Origin: Arcanobacterium sp.
Lineage (GTDB): Bacteria > Actinomycetota > Actinomycetes > Actinomycetales > Actinomycetaceae
Length of the DNA stretch: 32,606 nucleotides
Reading direction: 5' to 3'
Assembly (NCBI GenBank): GCA_022768785.1
Contig: JALELI010000095.1
Location: 1-32,606 of the forward strand
A program made the translations under genes and the position numbers. Below, one piece after another: positions 1-9,400 of this stretch. Under the pieces are notes generated by a model. The model saw nothing but the letters and a program-made list of their open reading frames with translations, made no database searches and was not told the DNA's origin. Position 1 is the first letter of the stretch. Each line of letters begins with the position of its first letter.

Positions 1-25
1 CCCCCCACTACTCACCGAAAAATCT

Positions 26-2104
26 TCAGATCACAAATCCACCACGGCCATCTCCCACCACAGCGGTTTCCGCACCCGTCACCAGATCTTTACGCCGCGG
101 CACTCCGAGCAGTAGCAGCAGCATCGCGAGCGCAGCTGCGCCGTAGAACCAAAAAATATTCGAGAAGCCCTTGTTTAGCTCCAACTGGAAAGTGCGTTCC
201 AACTGCGCCCCATGAGCACGAATCTCTTTCATATAGTTCTCGCGCCCTTGCTCAAATGCTCCTGGCACCGCAGCATTGAGCTCTTGCATCCAGGTGATCG
301 TCTCAGCCATCTGATCGCGCGAGGTTGCTAACTTCGCATACGCCATCGGGGGCAACCCGCGCGCCTGCATTCCCGCAATTGCTCCGTCCATTTGTTTCTT
401 GCCCGATTCGAGGCCAGTAAGCCCCCGAGCAATGCCACTTTGAACGCTCTCCACTTGCTTTGGCATTTGTTGATCAAATTCGTAGTTAGCCACCTGCACC
501 GAACGCGCCACGATATTGGTGACGTCGGCCGTGCGCAGCGAATCCGTGAGCGCTGCTGGGAGCTTGGCTCCGGCGTCATTCGAACCCGAGCCCCCAAGAT
601 TCACAGGAAACGTGGTTTTTGTGAGATCCGGCAACTGGAAATTCTCTAGTTGGCTAGCGAGCTGCGGATCCGCTTTCATTGCAGTGAGCCGATCTTGTAG
701 CTCTTGCGCGTGCGGAAGGGCGGCAATCTGCACCTGCTTCGGCATCTGATCCATGAGCGTATTTTGCATGCCGCCTAGCGAATTGGCGAGCAGCCCCACC
801 AGAATTGCCGGTGCTATTGTGGTGCCGAAAGACCGCACCAAAGAAAGATTAGCGAGGCCAGTAGTCACCTGAGTTTGCGGCAATAGATGCATCATCAAAT
901 AGTTCAGCGGAGCTCCCACGAGGAAACCAAGGCCCAGGCCCTGCAAAATCAGCGCCACGATTGTGGGTGCATATCCTGGCTGCGGCACTGCCCACAGCAG
1001 CAACACAGCAGCAGCCACTAGAGAAATCACCACACCTATACCGATCACAGCGCGCGGCCCATATTTATCTGTGAGCCGCCCGCTCATTGGAGCGCCCACG
1101 CCGGAAGCCAAGCCCAGGATAATCACTGGATAACCGCCAGAGCCGGTGGGCAAGCGCATGGAATTTTCCGCAAACTGCGGCACAAACACAATTGCCATCA
1201 GCACCACGCCCGAGAGGGCTGCAAGCAGCAGTGTGAACGCCACCGTGCGCTTTGCAAAGTAGTGAAAATCAATCACTGGATCTTTCGCTTTGCTCTCCCA
1301 CCACACAAAGACTGGCGTCATCACCAACACTGTGAGTAGCGCATCAATCACATTGCGATCCTGGAAAGACTGCGCTATCGCAAAGAAATCAAAATGCTGA
1401 ATTGCCCACAACAAACTCGTAGTGATCAGCACCATCAGTGTAATTCCAAGATAGTCAATCGGCTTCGCCGCTGCCGGCTCTTCATGCGGCAACGCCCACA
1501 CTCCTGCAGCCACCACAAAAATCGCAATCGGCACGTTCACATAGAAAATCCATTGCCAGTTTGCGTTGCCCACAATGCCGAGAATGAGCGACCCTGCCGA
1601 AGCCCCAAACACATTGGCGATGCCATAGACGCCGCCCACGAGCCCGAGCGCCATGCCCTGCTTTTCACGTGGCACAAATACTCCCACTGCCGCTGTGGCA
1701 ATTGGAACGATTCCGCCGCCACCAATTGCCTGCACCACGCGGGCCACGAGCAGCATGGGGAAAGATCCCATATCTTGCGCGATACCGCAGCCAAATGAAC
1801 CTATGCCAAAGAGTGCGATAGCCACTATGTAGAGTGGCTTGCGGCCGAAGCGGTCAGCCAGCTTCCCCATCACTGGGATTGCTGCCGCATAGGCGAGTGT
1901 GTAGATCGTGATCATCCAGATTCCGGTGGTTTCATTGACGCCGAGAGAATTCTGGATCACGGTGCGCGCTGGCGTAACGATGCCCGTATCGAGCGCGCCC
2001 ATAAAAATTCCAAGAAGATAGAGTGCGAGGATAAATCCCCACTGCTTCGGAGCTACACTCCGATTCGCGGCCTGTGAATTGCCGTCTTTATCGTGCTGTT
2101 TCAT
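26..2104 (-). CDS. MFS multidrug exporter, DHA2 (14-helix) type
   Basis: Predicted proton-driven drug efflux permease of the inner membrane. The frame is open from 2155 (709 residues), but the ATG at 2104 has an AAGGA motif about ten bases upstream, so I prefer that start (692 residues). Motif A is visible as GKLADRFGRKP after the second helix, and a second copy reads GRLTDKYGPR in the other half. A motif C-like GGVYGIANVFGASAG segment supports an antiporter of the QacA/EmrB class. Between the last two helices lies a loop of about 200 residues (roughly residues 440-655), rich in Gln and Ala and probably extracytoplasmic. Long loops in this position occur in some DHA2 proteins, but this one is large. 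The gene follows the MarR gene by about 90 bases in the same direction, so the pair is probably one regulated unit. The substrate cannot be told from sequence. Confidence 0.9.
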   Translation of the reverse strand: MKQHDKDGNSQAANRSVAPKQWGFILALYLLGIFMGALDTGIVTPARTVIQNSLGVNETTGIWMITIYTLAYAAAIPVMGKLADRFGRKPLYIVAIALFGIGSFGCGIAQDMGSFPMLLVARVVQAIGGGGIVPIATAAVGVFVPREKQGMALGLVGGVYGIANVFGASAGSLILGIVGNANWQWIFYVNVPIAIFVVAAGVWALPHEEPAAAKPIDYLGITLMVLITTSLLWAIQHFDFFAIAQSFQDRNVIDALLTVLVMTPVFVWWESKAKDPVIDFHYFAKRTVAFTLLLAALSGVVLMAIVFVPQFAENSMRLPTGSGGYPVIILGLASGVGAPMSGRLTDKYGPRAVIGIGVVISLVAAAVLLLWAVPQPGYAPTIVALILQGLGLGFLVGAPLNYLMMHLLPQTQVTTGLANLSLVRSFGTTIAPAILVGLLANSLGGMQNTLMDQMPKQVQIAALPHAQELQDRLTAMKADPQLASQLENFQLPDLTKTTFPVNLGGSGSNDAGAKLPAALTDSLRTADVTNIVARSVQVANYEFDQQMPKQVESVQSGIARGLTGLESGKKQMDGAIAGMQARGLPPMAYAKLATSRDQMAETITWMQELNAAVPGAFEQGRENYMKEIRAHGAQLERTFQLELNKGFSNIFWFYGAAALAMLLLLLGVPRRKDLVTGAETAVVGDGRGGFVI

Positions 2105-2192
2105 TCCTGTTAGTTCCTTCAAGAACACGTTATTCAGCACACCGCCCACGCTCATTTAACGCTCTGCGCTGTGCGATGTGGTTTCGCCGTCA

Positions 2193-2924
2193 CTATTCTT
2201 CGTGCAGTGATTGGCGCAGTGACGCTTTCATCACTTTCAGTGCGCGTGGATCCATCGCCTCATTGAGCTCGTGGAGCATGCTGGCAAAGAGTGCCACCTC
2301 CGCAGCCGAACGCCCAACAAACAGAGGCTGATCCACTGTGCCGTGCGGAGCTCGTGCTTTCACAAAACTCTCGCCAAAATCACTGCCAGCGCTAGAGAGG
2401 CGCACGAGCGTTTTGCGCCGATCATCTGGATCTGGCCGGCGCACTAGATACCCACGCTGTTCGAGTCGATCGAGCATATAGGTGCTCGCGGCACGAGTGA
2501 TTCCCAGTGTTGATGCGAGCTGTGAAGCGGTGAGGCTCGCATGCGAAAGCTGGGCTTGCCAGATGATGAGTAACGCCTCAGCATCACGGCCGTTCATTCC
2601 CGATTCTGCCGCATAGGCACTCACCATCGCCGACAGCGACAACCCCAGCCGATGCAACTCAAACACTGCACTGATCTCCGCCTCGGAACGTTGGCGGGAG
2701 GATTCAGCGGTGTTGTGCTGAGCATTCTGCCGCTGCTCCTGCTGGTCTTGTTGTTCTTGTTGTTCTTGTTGTTCTTGTTGTTCTTGTTGTTTCTGCCGCC
2801 CTTGCTGCTTTGCCCTCACACGCTCCTGCCGAGAACCATGAGAATTCTGAGGGGCCTGCTTTTTCTGGTGTTCCTGGTGGCTTTGATCCGGCACCTTTGT
2901 GTGATCGATGTTGTCGCTTGTCAT
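2193..2924 (-). CDS. MarR family transcriptional regulator with Gln-rich N-terminal extension
   Basis: Winged-helix DNA-binding regulator, likely repressor of itself and of the adjacent exporter. Residues about 85-240 form a MarR domain: recognition-helix region TLGITRAASTYMLDRLEQRG (139-158) followed by the wing signature DPDDRRKT (165-172). Residues 1-80 are not part of the family fold: they are hydrophilic and hold a (QQE)n run at 46-63. The protein is 243 residues against about 140-170 for the family. The ATG at 2924 has no Shine-Dalgarno, but a -10-like TAAACT ends seven bases before it with a -35-like TTGCTA 17 bp further up, so the mRNA is probably leaderless. The extension would then be translated unless an internal start is used. 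Ligand unknown. Confidence 0.9.
   Translation of the reverse strand: MTSDNIDHTKVPDQSHQEHQKKQAPQNSHGSRQERVRAKQQGRQKQQEQQEQQEQQEQQDQQEQRQNAQHNTAESSRQRSEAEISAVFELHRLGLSLSAMVSAYAAESGMNGRDAEALLIIWQAQLSHASLTASQLASTLGITRAASTYMLDRLEQRGYLVRRPDPDDRRKTLVRLSSAGSDFGESFVKARAPHGTVDQPLFVGRSAAEVALFASMLHELNEAMDPRALKVMKASLRQSLHEE
2736..2789 (-). repeat. Coding 9-bp tandem repeat (Gln-Gln-Glu units) in the MarR gene
   Basis: On the plus strand the unit reads TTGTTCTTG. It encodes QQE, with one QQD, for six consecutive units (residues 46-63). The unit is a multiple of three, so copy-number change would alter tail length without breaking the frame. Confidence 0.85.
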
Positions 2925-2927
2925 GTT

Positions 2928-2960
2928 GTTAAGTTTATTAACTATTCAGAATGTTAGCAA
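2928..2960 (-). promoter_or_regulatory. Promoter and candidate operator of the marR-exporter unit
   Basis: Reading on the minus strand: -35-like TTGCTA (2955-2960), 17-bp spacer, -10-like TAAACT (2932-2937), then seven bases to the ATG at 2924. An inverted repeat GTTAA-N5-TTAAC (2928-2942) covers the -10 box and predicted transcription start, where a MarR-type repressor would block transcription. The boxes are read directly; the operator role is inferred. Confidence 0.5.
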
Positions 2961-3340
2961 TTTAGAATTCCGTGTGGCAGATCACGCTCTCGAATGATTC
3001 ACGTAAGCCGTCTCTCAGACAGCTTCAGCTGGGCCTGGGATTCCACTGCCGGGGCTGCTGGCTGTGCCGTCTCTCAGGCCCTCAGCTGAGCCCCTCACCG
3101 CCACCAGCCCCACCACCTCGGATCTCACTATCACTGCTCGCTCGCAGCAATCCATACACCCGCCACACATTCACAGGCGATTAACCGGCGTCAGCTATCG
3201 CTTTCTTCCACACTCACACCACGCTCTAGGCAGCACGGCCTGAGCCACCACTTCGCCACTCCATATCGATTTTCACCGCCACATTCCAAGCAATACAACC
3301 AGCGCAGGCACACCACCCAGACGCCACGTATTCTTAACGT
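2961..3340. other. Intergenic region with a 12-bp direct repeat
   Basis: No convincing gene in this stretch between the divergent marR and MGMT-like genes. GCCGTCTCTCAG occurs at 3007-3018 and again at 3066-3077; the second copy is followed by the palindrome CTCAGCTGAG (about 3080-3089). A 70-codon open frame (2972-3184) crosses both repeats and has no ribosome site; I do not call it. Confidence 0.4.
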
Positions 3341-4117
3341 ATGAAATTTCTCTTCCCCCTCGTCTCGCTATCCACACAAGCTCTGCCAGCTACCGCACAG
3401 GTATTGGAACGCTGGGCTTTTGGAGCGGAGACGAACGGTGACGGCAAAATCACCCGCAGCTGGTTTGAGCAGAGTGGAGCAGAACAAACGCCCTACAGCG
3501 AACCTCCTACGCCCCACTCCTGCGCAGCTGAGAAACTACTGCACGACCGCTTGTATGCCGCTTGCCAAAACTGGGCTAGCGGAGCAGATTCCCCTTTCGC
3601 CGATCTTCCTCTATTGCCAGCGCCCACCCCATTTGCCCAGGCCGTTCGGCAAGCACTGCTCCAGCTATCACGTGGCACACTGATCTCTTATTCAGAGTTG
3701 GCCGCTCTGGCCGGCAATCCCCGAGCGGTGCGGGCAGCAGCAAGCGCTTGCTCCCACAACCCATTTCCTCTCATCGTGCCCTGCCACAGAGTAGTGCCCA
3801 CGCCCACGCTGCGCACCTGGACAAACGCGAAATACGCTCCAGAGGGCAGCACAATCCCCTCGCCCGCAGTACGCGCCCAGGAATCTGCTCATACACCCCT
3901 TCAGCCAACTGGGGCTGCCCATACCATGCGCCGCACACCGCCGCCGCTCTCCATCTCCACACCTCCAATTAACACCCAACAGAGTTACACACCCTCAGAA
4001 AACCCCACTCCCTTACACTCCCACCTGCCTGATTTAGCCTTGTACGATTTTGGGGATTTCGCTTATGGGCGCCAGCTCAAAGCGGCGCTTATCGCCTTTG
4101 AGTGCGCCGTTGCCTAA
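3341..4117 (+). CDS. Methylated-DNA-protein cysteine methyltransferase-like protein with large insert
   Basis: Predicted O6-alkylguanine DNA repair protein (Ogt/MGMT family), which takes the alkyl group onto its own cysteine. Residues about 95-150 match the DNA-binding domain: FAQAVRQALLQLSRGTLISYSELA, then RAVRAAASACSHNPFPLIVPCHRVV, with acceptor Cys148 in PCHR (147-150). The family's C-terminal helix motif (normally about ten residues after PCHRV) appears only at residues 238-254 (GDFAYGRQLKAALIAFE). In between is a Pro/Thr/Ser-rich stretch of about 80 residues, rich in His and Gln, that is not in the family. The Cys is present, so it is a methyltransferase rather than an alkyltransferase-like protein if it folds. 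The ATG has no Shine-Dalgarno; TATTCT (3329-3334) lies six bases before it, suggesting a leaderless mRNA. No neighbour obviously shares its role. Confidence 0.8.
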   Translation: MKFLFPLVSLSTQALPATAQVLERWAFGAETNGDGKITRSWFEQSGAEQTPYSEPPTPHSCAAEKLLHDRLYAACQNWASGADSPFADLPLLPAPTPFAQAVRQALLQLSRGTLISYSELAALAGNPRAVRAAASACSHNPFPLIVPCHRVVPTPTLRTWTNAKYAPEGSTIPSPAVRAQESAHTPLQPTGAAHTMRRTPPPLSISTPPINTQQSYTPSENPTPLHSHLPDLALYDFGDFAYGRQLKAALIAFECAVA

Positions 4118-4340
4118 GGAGTGCCGTTAAGCGCCAGGCTGCCCACCAGTACCGCACCATCTCCCTCGCACCTGCAACGCCCTCACTCGCTCTCTGCGCT
4201 TTCGTATCTTCCTACCTGCGCTATCAGATCACGCGTCTCCCACCCCAACCAGCCTCATGCGCTCTCTTGCTTCGGGAGGGTTCGCTTACGACCACGCCTA
4301 CCGCCGCTCTCGACCGACTACCATTGGTACACTATGGCCC

Positions 4341-4610
4341 ATGTTGCAATACATTGTTGAACCATTCATTGATGTGGTGTTTGACGCGATAGTTGGCGCC
4401 ATCGGGTTTCATCAGTTGCGCCCGATACCACTGCGCAAACTCCCGCAAGACGCTAAACTCGACGTCACTCCTCGTGGGCACCTGGCTGAAGCACGCATTA
4501 AAGGAATCAAAGGGAGGCGCAAAGAAAAGCAGCATGTGGTGATTATCGGTAAACACAACCGCACCTACTACGTATGGCGTATCGTAGACGGCGCTAATGT
4601 GCCAGCCTAG
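4341..4610 (+). CDS. Small hypothetical protein (89 residues)
   Basis: I do not recognise this protein. It begins with an amphipathic or membrane-prone helix (MLQYIVEPFIDVVFDAIVGA), continues with a basic middle (residues about 50-65, several Lys/Arg), and ends with strand-like hydrophobic stretches (HVVIIGKHNRTYYVWRIV). That pattern looks more protein-like than the neighbouring frames. The ATG at 4341 has no Shine-Dalgarno; TACACT (4328-4333) ends seven bases earlier, as in other leaderless candidates of this window. The frame stays open upstream to 4257 but that part looks non-coding. The opposite strand carries a 147-codon open frame over the same DNA, so strand assignment is not certain. 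Confidence 0.45.
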   Translation: MLQYIVEPFIDVVFDAIVGAIGFHQLRPIPLRKLPQDAKLDVTPRGHLAEARIKGIKGRRKEKQHVVIIGKHNRTYYVWRIVDGANVPA

Positions 4611-5054
4611 AACGCTCCCAGCTCGTGCCATTAGCTCAGCTCTCGGCCACACCCACCGCTGTAGAGCCGTTCGAACACAGCAGCCCAAAAAGTGGCACAG
4701 AGCAGGGAGCCGCGATCGCCAACTCCCTCTCAAGCACCCTCTACGCAGACCCACGAACACTCTATGCAGGCTCACATCGCGCTATCACCTACACCGGATC
4801 GCAGCTCAAAGCGGGTGATGCCACACTTATACAACAAAAACTTATCGCGCTGCATACACGTTAAGCCTCCCCTCTCAACGAACACTTCGTGCGCTTTCGC
4901 CCGTTGAATCCGTTGAGCTGCTTCCCGCGTCTGCACTTATTCCGCTATTCCGCTAAATCTATTCCACTTAGATTTGGCGGAGATGCTCTTTTTCGCCGGG
5001 CGCCTTGAGGATGCCTTTGAAAGGCCCTCCCACAGCGTGAGAAAGGCGGAGTCT

Positions 5055-5070
5055 GGGCTGTTTTCAGCCC
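5055..5070 (+). terminator. Short GC hairpin, possible weak terminator
   Basis: GGGCTG-TTTT-CAGCCC is a perfect 6-bp stem with a 4-base loop, followed by TTTGGG. The U tract is only three bases, so termination would be weak. Confidence 0.3.
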
Positions 5071-5260
5071 TTTGGGTAGTTGGGGCATACCAGCTGCGCG
5101 TGTCAGCTAAACGGGGCGGCCCGCAATATATCTAGACATGCAGTCGATGTACGGGCAACTGTGCGTCCACTTATCTGGCCTATCCGGCTGTACACCCGGC
5201 TTTTGGCTTCATACGGCTCCGCACTTGGCCAAGCCCTAGCTTCCGCCACAGCTACACAAG

Positions 5261-5305
5261 TTGCCCACAGAGCAAATTATCCACAGAACGCCGAAGTTAT
5301 CCACA
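5261..5305 (+). promoter_or_regulatory. Triplet of DnaA-box-like 9-mers
   Basis: TTATCCACA, the consensus bacterial DnaA box, occurs exactly at 5277-5285 and 5297-5305 in the same orientation. TTGCCCACA (7 of 9) lies at 5261-5269. Start-to-start spacing is 16 and 20 bp. The group ends 40 bp before the predicted start of the DUF559 gene, so it could be a regulatory or titration site. The match is seen; DnaA binding is inferred. Confidence 0.6.
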
Positions 5306-5345
5306 GGGGCAAAAAGTGGGCTGGGAAACCTGCCATGCTTACTGC

Positions 5346-6182
5346 ATGGGAGTGGTGGCATATCTCCAAGAACACGGAGGCGTGGCTCGCATTGGCGCCG
5401 CAATGCGAGCCACATCGCGGCGCCAAGTTGAGATTGCGCTGCGCACAGGGGAAGTACAGCGGCTGAACCGAACCGTGATTTTCCTGCCTAATGCAGATGC
5501 CCGTATGCTCGCCACCGTCGCGCACAATGGCAGCCTCACATGTGTAAGTGCGCTCCAGCATTATGGAGTGACGGTGTGGAATCCGCCAGAAAATTCGCTT
5601 CATCTCGCCGTCCGGCAAGGATGGCACAGAGTATATATGCACAATGTGGTGCTACATGCAGAGAATTACCAAATTCCCGAGCAGATCTATGTTTCTCCAC
5701 TTAAAGCCACCGTGCGTGCAATGCGCTGCGTGACGGATCATACAGCGCGTATCGTTATTCTCGATTCTGTGCTGCACAAGCGGCTGGTGGCACCATCAGA
5801 ACTAGAATGGGCTATAACAAGCCTGAGAAACCCCGGGATCACCAGGGCATTCCGCTGCGCAGACGGGCGAGCACGGTCCGGGATAGAAACTATTGTTCGG
5901 TTAGAACTCATCTCACATGGCTTTAATGTGGAAGCTGGAAAAGTGATACCAGGCGTTGGTGAGGTAGATTTTTTGGTAGAGGGACGAATTATTGTGGAGC
6001 TCGACGGATTTCAATACCACAGCGATCGCACTGCCTTCGCCAACGACCGCCGGCGTTCACGCGAAGCTCTCAATCAAGGCTTCGCCACACTTCGATTTAC
6101 CTACCATGAAGCCATGACTCCTGGATTTATCGTGCGTGAGTTGCGCAGATATTCCGATTTTGATCCACTTTCGGCCAGTTGA
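5346..6182 (+). CDS. DUF559 (Vsr-like fold) protein with AbiEi-like N-terminal part
   Basis: Actinobacterial protein with a putative PD-(D/E)XK nuclease-like C-terminal domain. From the ATG at 5346 it has 278 residues. Residues 1-100 resemble the winged-helix/AbiEi-antitoxin-like N-terminus common in this family. The C-terminal part shows the Vsr/DUF559 pattern: E181 (SGIET), D208 (VGEVDFLV), E219-D220 in IIVELDGFQYH, H225, and D234 followed by RRR and GFATLRFTY. Active-site type residues are therefore present. No toxin or methyltransferase partner lies beside it, so a toxin-antitoxin role is not supported here. The frame could start at a GTG at 5316, but neither start has a clear Shine-Dalgarno. 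DnaA-box-like sequences lie just upstream. Biological role unknown for most members. Confidence 0.8.
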   Translation: MGVVAYLQEHGGVARIGAAMRATSRRQVEIALRTGEVQRLNRTVIFLPNADARMLATVAHNGSLTCVSALQHYGVTVWNPPENSLHLAVRQGWHRVYMHNVVLHAENYQIPEQIYVSPLKATVRAMRCVTDHTARIVILDSVLHKRLVAPSELEWAITSLRNPGITRAFRCADGRARSGIETIVRLELISHGFNVEAGKVIPGVGEVDFLVEGRIIVELDGFQYHSDRTAFANDRRRSREALNQGFATLRFTYHEAMTPGFIVRELRRYSDFDPLSAS

Positions 6183-6433
6183 TTTGGTGGGATGTTGCAT
6201 GAGTGGCGGATTGGGTGACATCGGTGGCGGATCTTAATCTCAAGAGGCTTCAAAATTCACACAATGGTTTGCGTTGATGCCGGTTAATGCTGGTCAGAGC
6301 GGTGAGCTCCCCACAGGCACGCTGGTGACCCGCCACCCATGCCACCCCACCCGCAATTCATGTAATCAGCTGCCCCTCTGGCTCTCCAAAATCCATCTGG
6401 TTATCAATCAAGCCAGCATGGCAGAATGAATAT

Positions 6434-9400
6434 GTGATTGAGAGGCCAGTATCGAAGAAAAATGCGGAGCACACGCCCACTGCCGCCCCTCACCACAACG
6501 CTCAGCGATCCCGCGCCAGCGAGAATGCTTATCCCTCTCGCCGCGCGGGCAGCAATGCGGGCCGCGCCGACCGCAGCACCAGCAGTGCTAACAGCACCCA
6601 CACACGCACCAACCACCACACTGCCAACGGAAATTTCGGTAGCGGCCACAACGCCGATCATCACAGCCGTGCACAACGCCACAACCGCAATACCAAACAC
6701 CACAATCATGCGCATTGGCGCGGATTTTCGGCAGAGCAGCTCGCTGCGCGGCGAGCTGCTCTGCCTCCCATCACGTACCCCGAAGAGCTACCTGTTTCAG
6801 CGCGGCGTGCAGAGATCATGCGAGCCATTAGGCACTCACAGGTGGTGATTGTGGCCGGCGAAACCGGATCGGGAAAAACCACCCAACTCCCCAAAATGTG
6901 CCTTGAGCTCGGGCTCGGCATTGAAGGCATGATCGGCCATACTCAACCACGCCGCATTGCCGCTCGCTCAGTGGCCGAACGCATCAGCTACGAACTCGGA
7001 GTGGAACTCGGAGGCCCTATTGGCTATCAAGTGCGCTTCACTGATCGCGCTTCTGCCACCACACTCGTAAAACTTATGACTGATGGCATTCTGCTCGCTG
7101 AGATCCAATCCGATCCTGAACTGCGCAAATACTCCGCAATTATCATTGATGAGGCTCACGAGCGCAGCCTCAATATCGATTTTCTGCTCGGCTATCTCGC
7201 ACGTCTGCTCCCCCGCCGGCCCGATCTCAAACTCATTATCACTTCGGCCACTATTGATTCCGAACGCTTTGCGGAGCACTTCGGCGAGCATATGCGCGGC
7301 GGATATCCCGGTAATAAAGCTCCGATTATTGAGGTTTCCGGCCGCACATATCCTGTGGAAATTCGCTACCGCCCACTCTTTAATCCCGACATGCGCGGAG
7401 GTTCCAGCTTGCCCACACCAGCCAGCTCCAACTCACTCGCACTAGCGACGTCCAGCTCCCCTACGGCCAGCCCTGGCGGCATTGCACCCAGCCACAATGC
7501 CAGCGCAGCTAGCCATGCCGACGCCCACGAAATGCGCCCCACAGCACAAGATCAAACCAGCGGAATCGTAGACGCCGCACATGAGCTGTTCGCTGAAGGC
7601 CCAGGCGATATTCTGGTGTTTCTTTCCGGCGAAGGAGAAATACACGAAACTCAGAGAGCTTTCCGCGATGATCTTGGTTCACGATATATCGAACCTGGAG
7701 GGCACAGCAGCGTGCCCGGAGCTGTGGAAGTGTTACCCCTCTTTGCACGCCTAAGCGCGGCAGAGCAGCATCGAATTTTTGAACCCCATCAGCACCGCCG
7801 GATTGTGCTGGCCACTAACATCGCTGAAACCTCACTCACTGTGCCCGGAATCCGCTATGTAATCGATCCTGGCACTGCACGTATCTCCCGATATTCCAAC
7901 AAAACTAAAGTGCAGCGCCTACCAATTGAGCCAATTTCTCAGGCTTCTGCGAATCAGCGCTCCGGGCGTTGTGGGCGCGTGGCCGATGGGATCGCTATCC
8001 GGCTCTACTCTGAAGAAGATTTCATAGCCCGCCCCGAGTTTACCGAACCCGAAATTCAACGCACCTCGCTTGCGGCCGTAATTTTGCATATGGCTTCGCT
8101 CCATCTGGGTGCCGTGGAAAATTTCCCGTTCATTGATCCTCCAGATACTCGTGCCGTGCGCGCGGGCGTGCAGCTGCTTGAAGAAATTGGAGCACTGGAG
8201 GCTACTGCGCATACGGCACCGGCCACGGCTCACACTCTTAAGCCAGAGTCTCAACCTCTGCCCAAACACGCATCCGATTCCTCGGATCCTCACAAGTGGG
8301 CTCACACGCCAAAGCCCGCCCCTGCGCCCGCAGCACTCCCAGATTCCACACCTGGCCACACTCCCTATCGCCTCACAAAAATTGGCCGTGAACTAGCTCG
8401 GCTCCCCATCGATCCACGGCTTGGCCGAATGTTGCTCGCAGGAGCCGATAACGGAGCGGCTGCTGAAGTATTGGTGCTGGTGGCTGCGATGAGTGTGCAA
8501 GACGTACGCGAGCGGCCAGCAGAGTTTCAAGCACAAGCCGACCAACTGCACGCGCGTTTCACCGAGCCTACTTCGGATTTCCTCGCTTACCTCAACCTCT
8601 GGCGCTATTTACGCACTCAGCAGCGAGAGCTCTCCAGCTCCGCTTTTCGCCGCTTGTGCCGAGCTGAATATATCAACTGGTTGCGCTGGCGCGAGTGGCA
8701 AGATGTGGTGGCGCAGCTACGTGAGTTAGCTAAACCGCTAAAGCTCAATCTGCGCCCGATCACAATTCCCACTGCAGGCCAAATCCGCGCAGCCGAAGCG
8801 CAGCTCACAGAGAAGGGAGCAGATTCGAGCCATAATCGGGAGATAATCGCCGCCGTCAAAACTGTAGGCAAGAGTTCCGATGCTCCCGCTACTGCCGCAA
8901 TTCACCGCAGCTTACTCGTGGGATTGCTCTCGAATCTGGGCTCATGGAGCGAACGCAAGCGTGATTATGAGGGAGCGCGCGGCACTCATTTTGTGATTTG
9001 GCCAGGCTCCGGCTTGCACCGCAAGCAGTACTCTTGGGTGATGGCCGCCGAGCTGGTGGAAACATCACGGCTCTTTGCCCGCTCGGTGGCGCGCGTGGCG
9101 CCCGAGTGGATTGAGCCAGTGGCCCAACACCTGGTGAAACGTACCTATTCAGAGCCATTTTGGAGCACGAAACAGGGTGCCGCAATGGTGCATGAGCGAG
9201 TGACGCTCTATGGCCTCACGGTGACGGCGGATCGCCCGATTCTGGCTAGCTCTGTTGGCACAGCTCAGGCTCGTGAGTTGGCGCGCGAACTGTTTATTCG
9301 CTGCGCACTCGTAGAGGGGCAGTGGCGCGGTGGGTATCACGCTTTTGTGAAACACAATGCCGCTGAGCTGAAAAAGGCTCACGAGGTGGAAACTCGGCTG

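Larger units (their letters stand above)
4611..5345. other. Gene-poor region
   Basis: About 735 bases with only short, unconvincing open frames (for example 4625-4864, which begins with GTG and has no ribosome site). It holds a short hairpin (5055-5070) and a triplet of DnaA-box-like 9-mers (5261-5305), listed separately. No RNA gene was recognised. Confidence 0.4.

Noticed and set aside
4332-4775. 147-codon open frame on the minus strand
   Set aside because: Its composition (many Arg, Trp, Cys, His) looks like an antisense reading of the small plus-strand gene, and it has no ribosome site.
5080-5466. 128-codon plus-strand frame crossing the DnaA-box triplet
   Set aside because: It runs through the 9-mer repeats and into the DUF559 gene in another frame, with no family-like sequence.
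5346-6182. Two-gene AbiE-type toxin-antitoxin system
   Set aside because: The N-terminus resembles AbiEi, but no AbiEii nucleotidyltransferase gene lies next to it, and the C-terminus is DUF559.
6183-6433. GGTGGCGGAT direct repeat before hrpA
   Set aside because: Only two short copies in a GC-rich stretch; no further structure supports a function.
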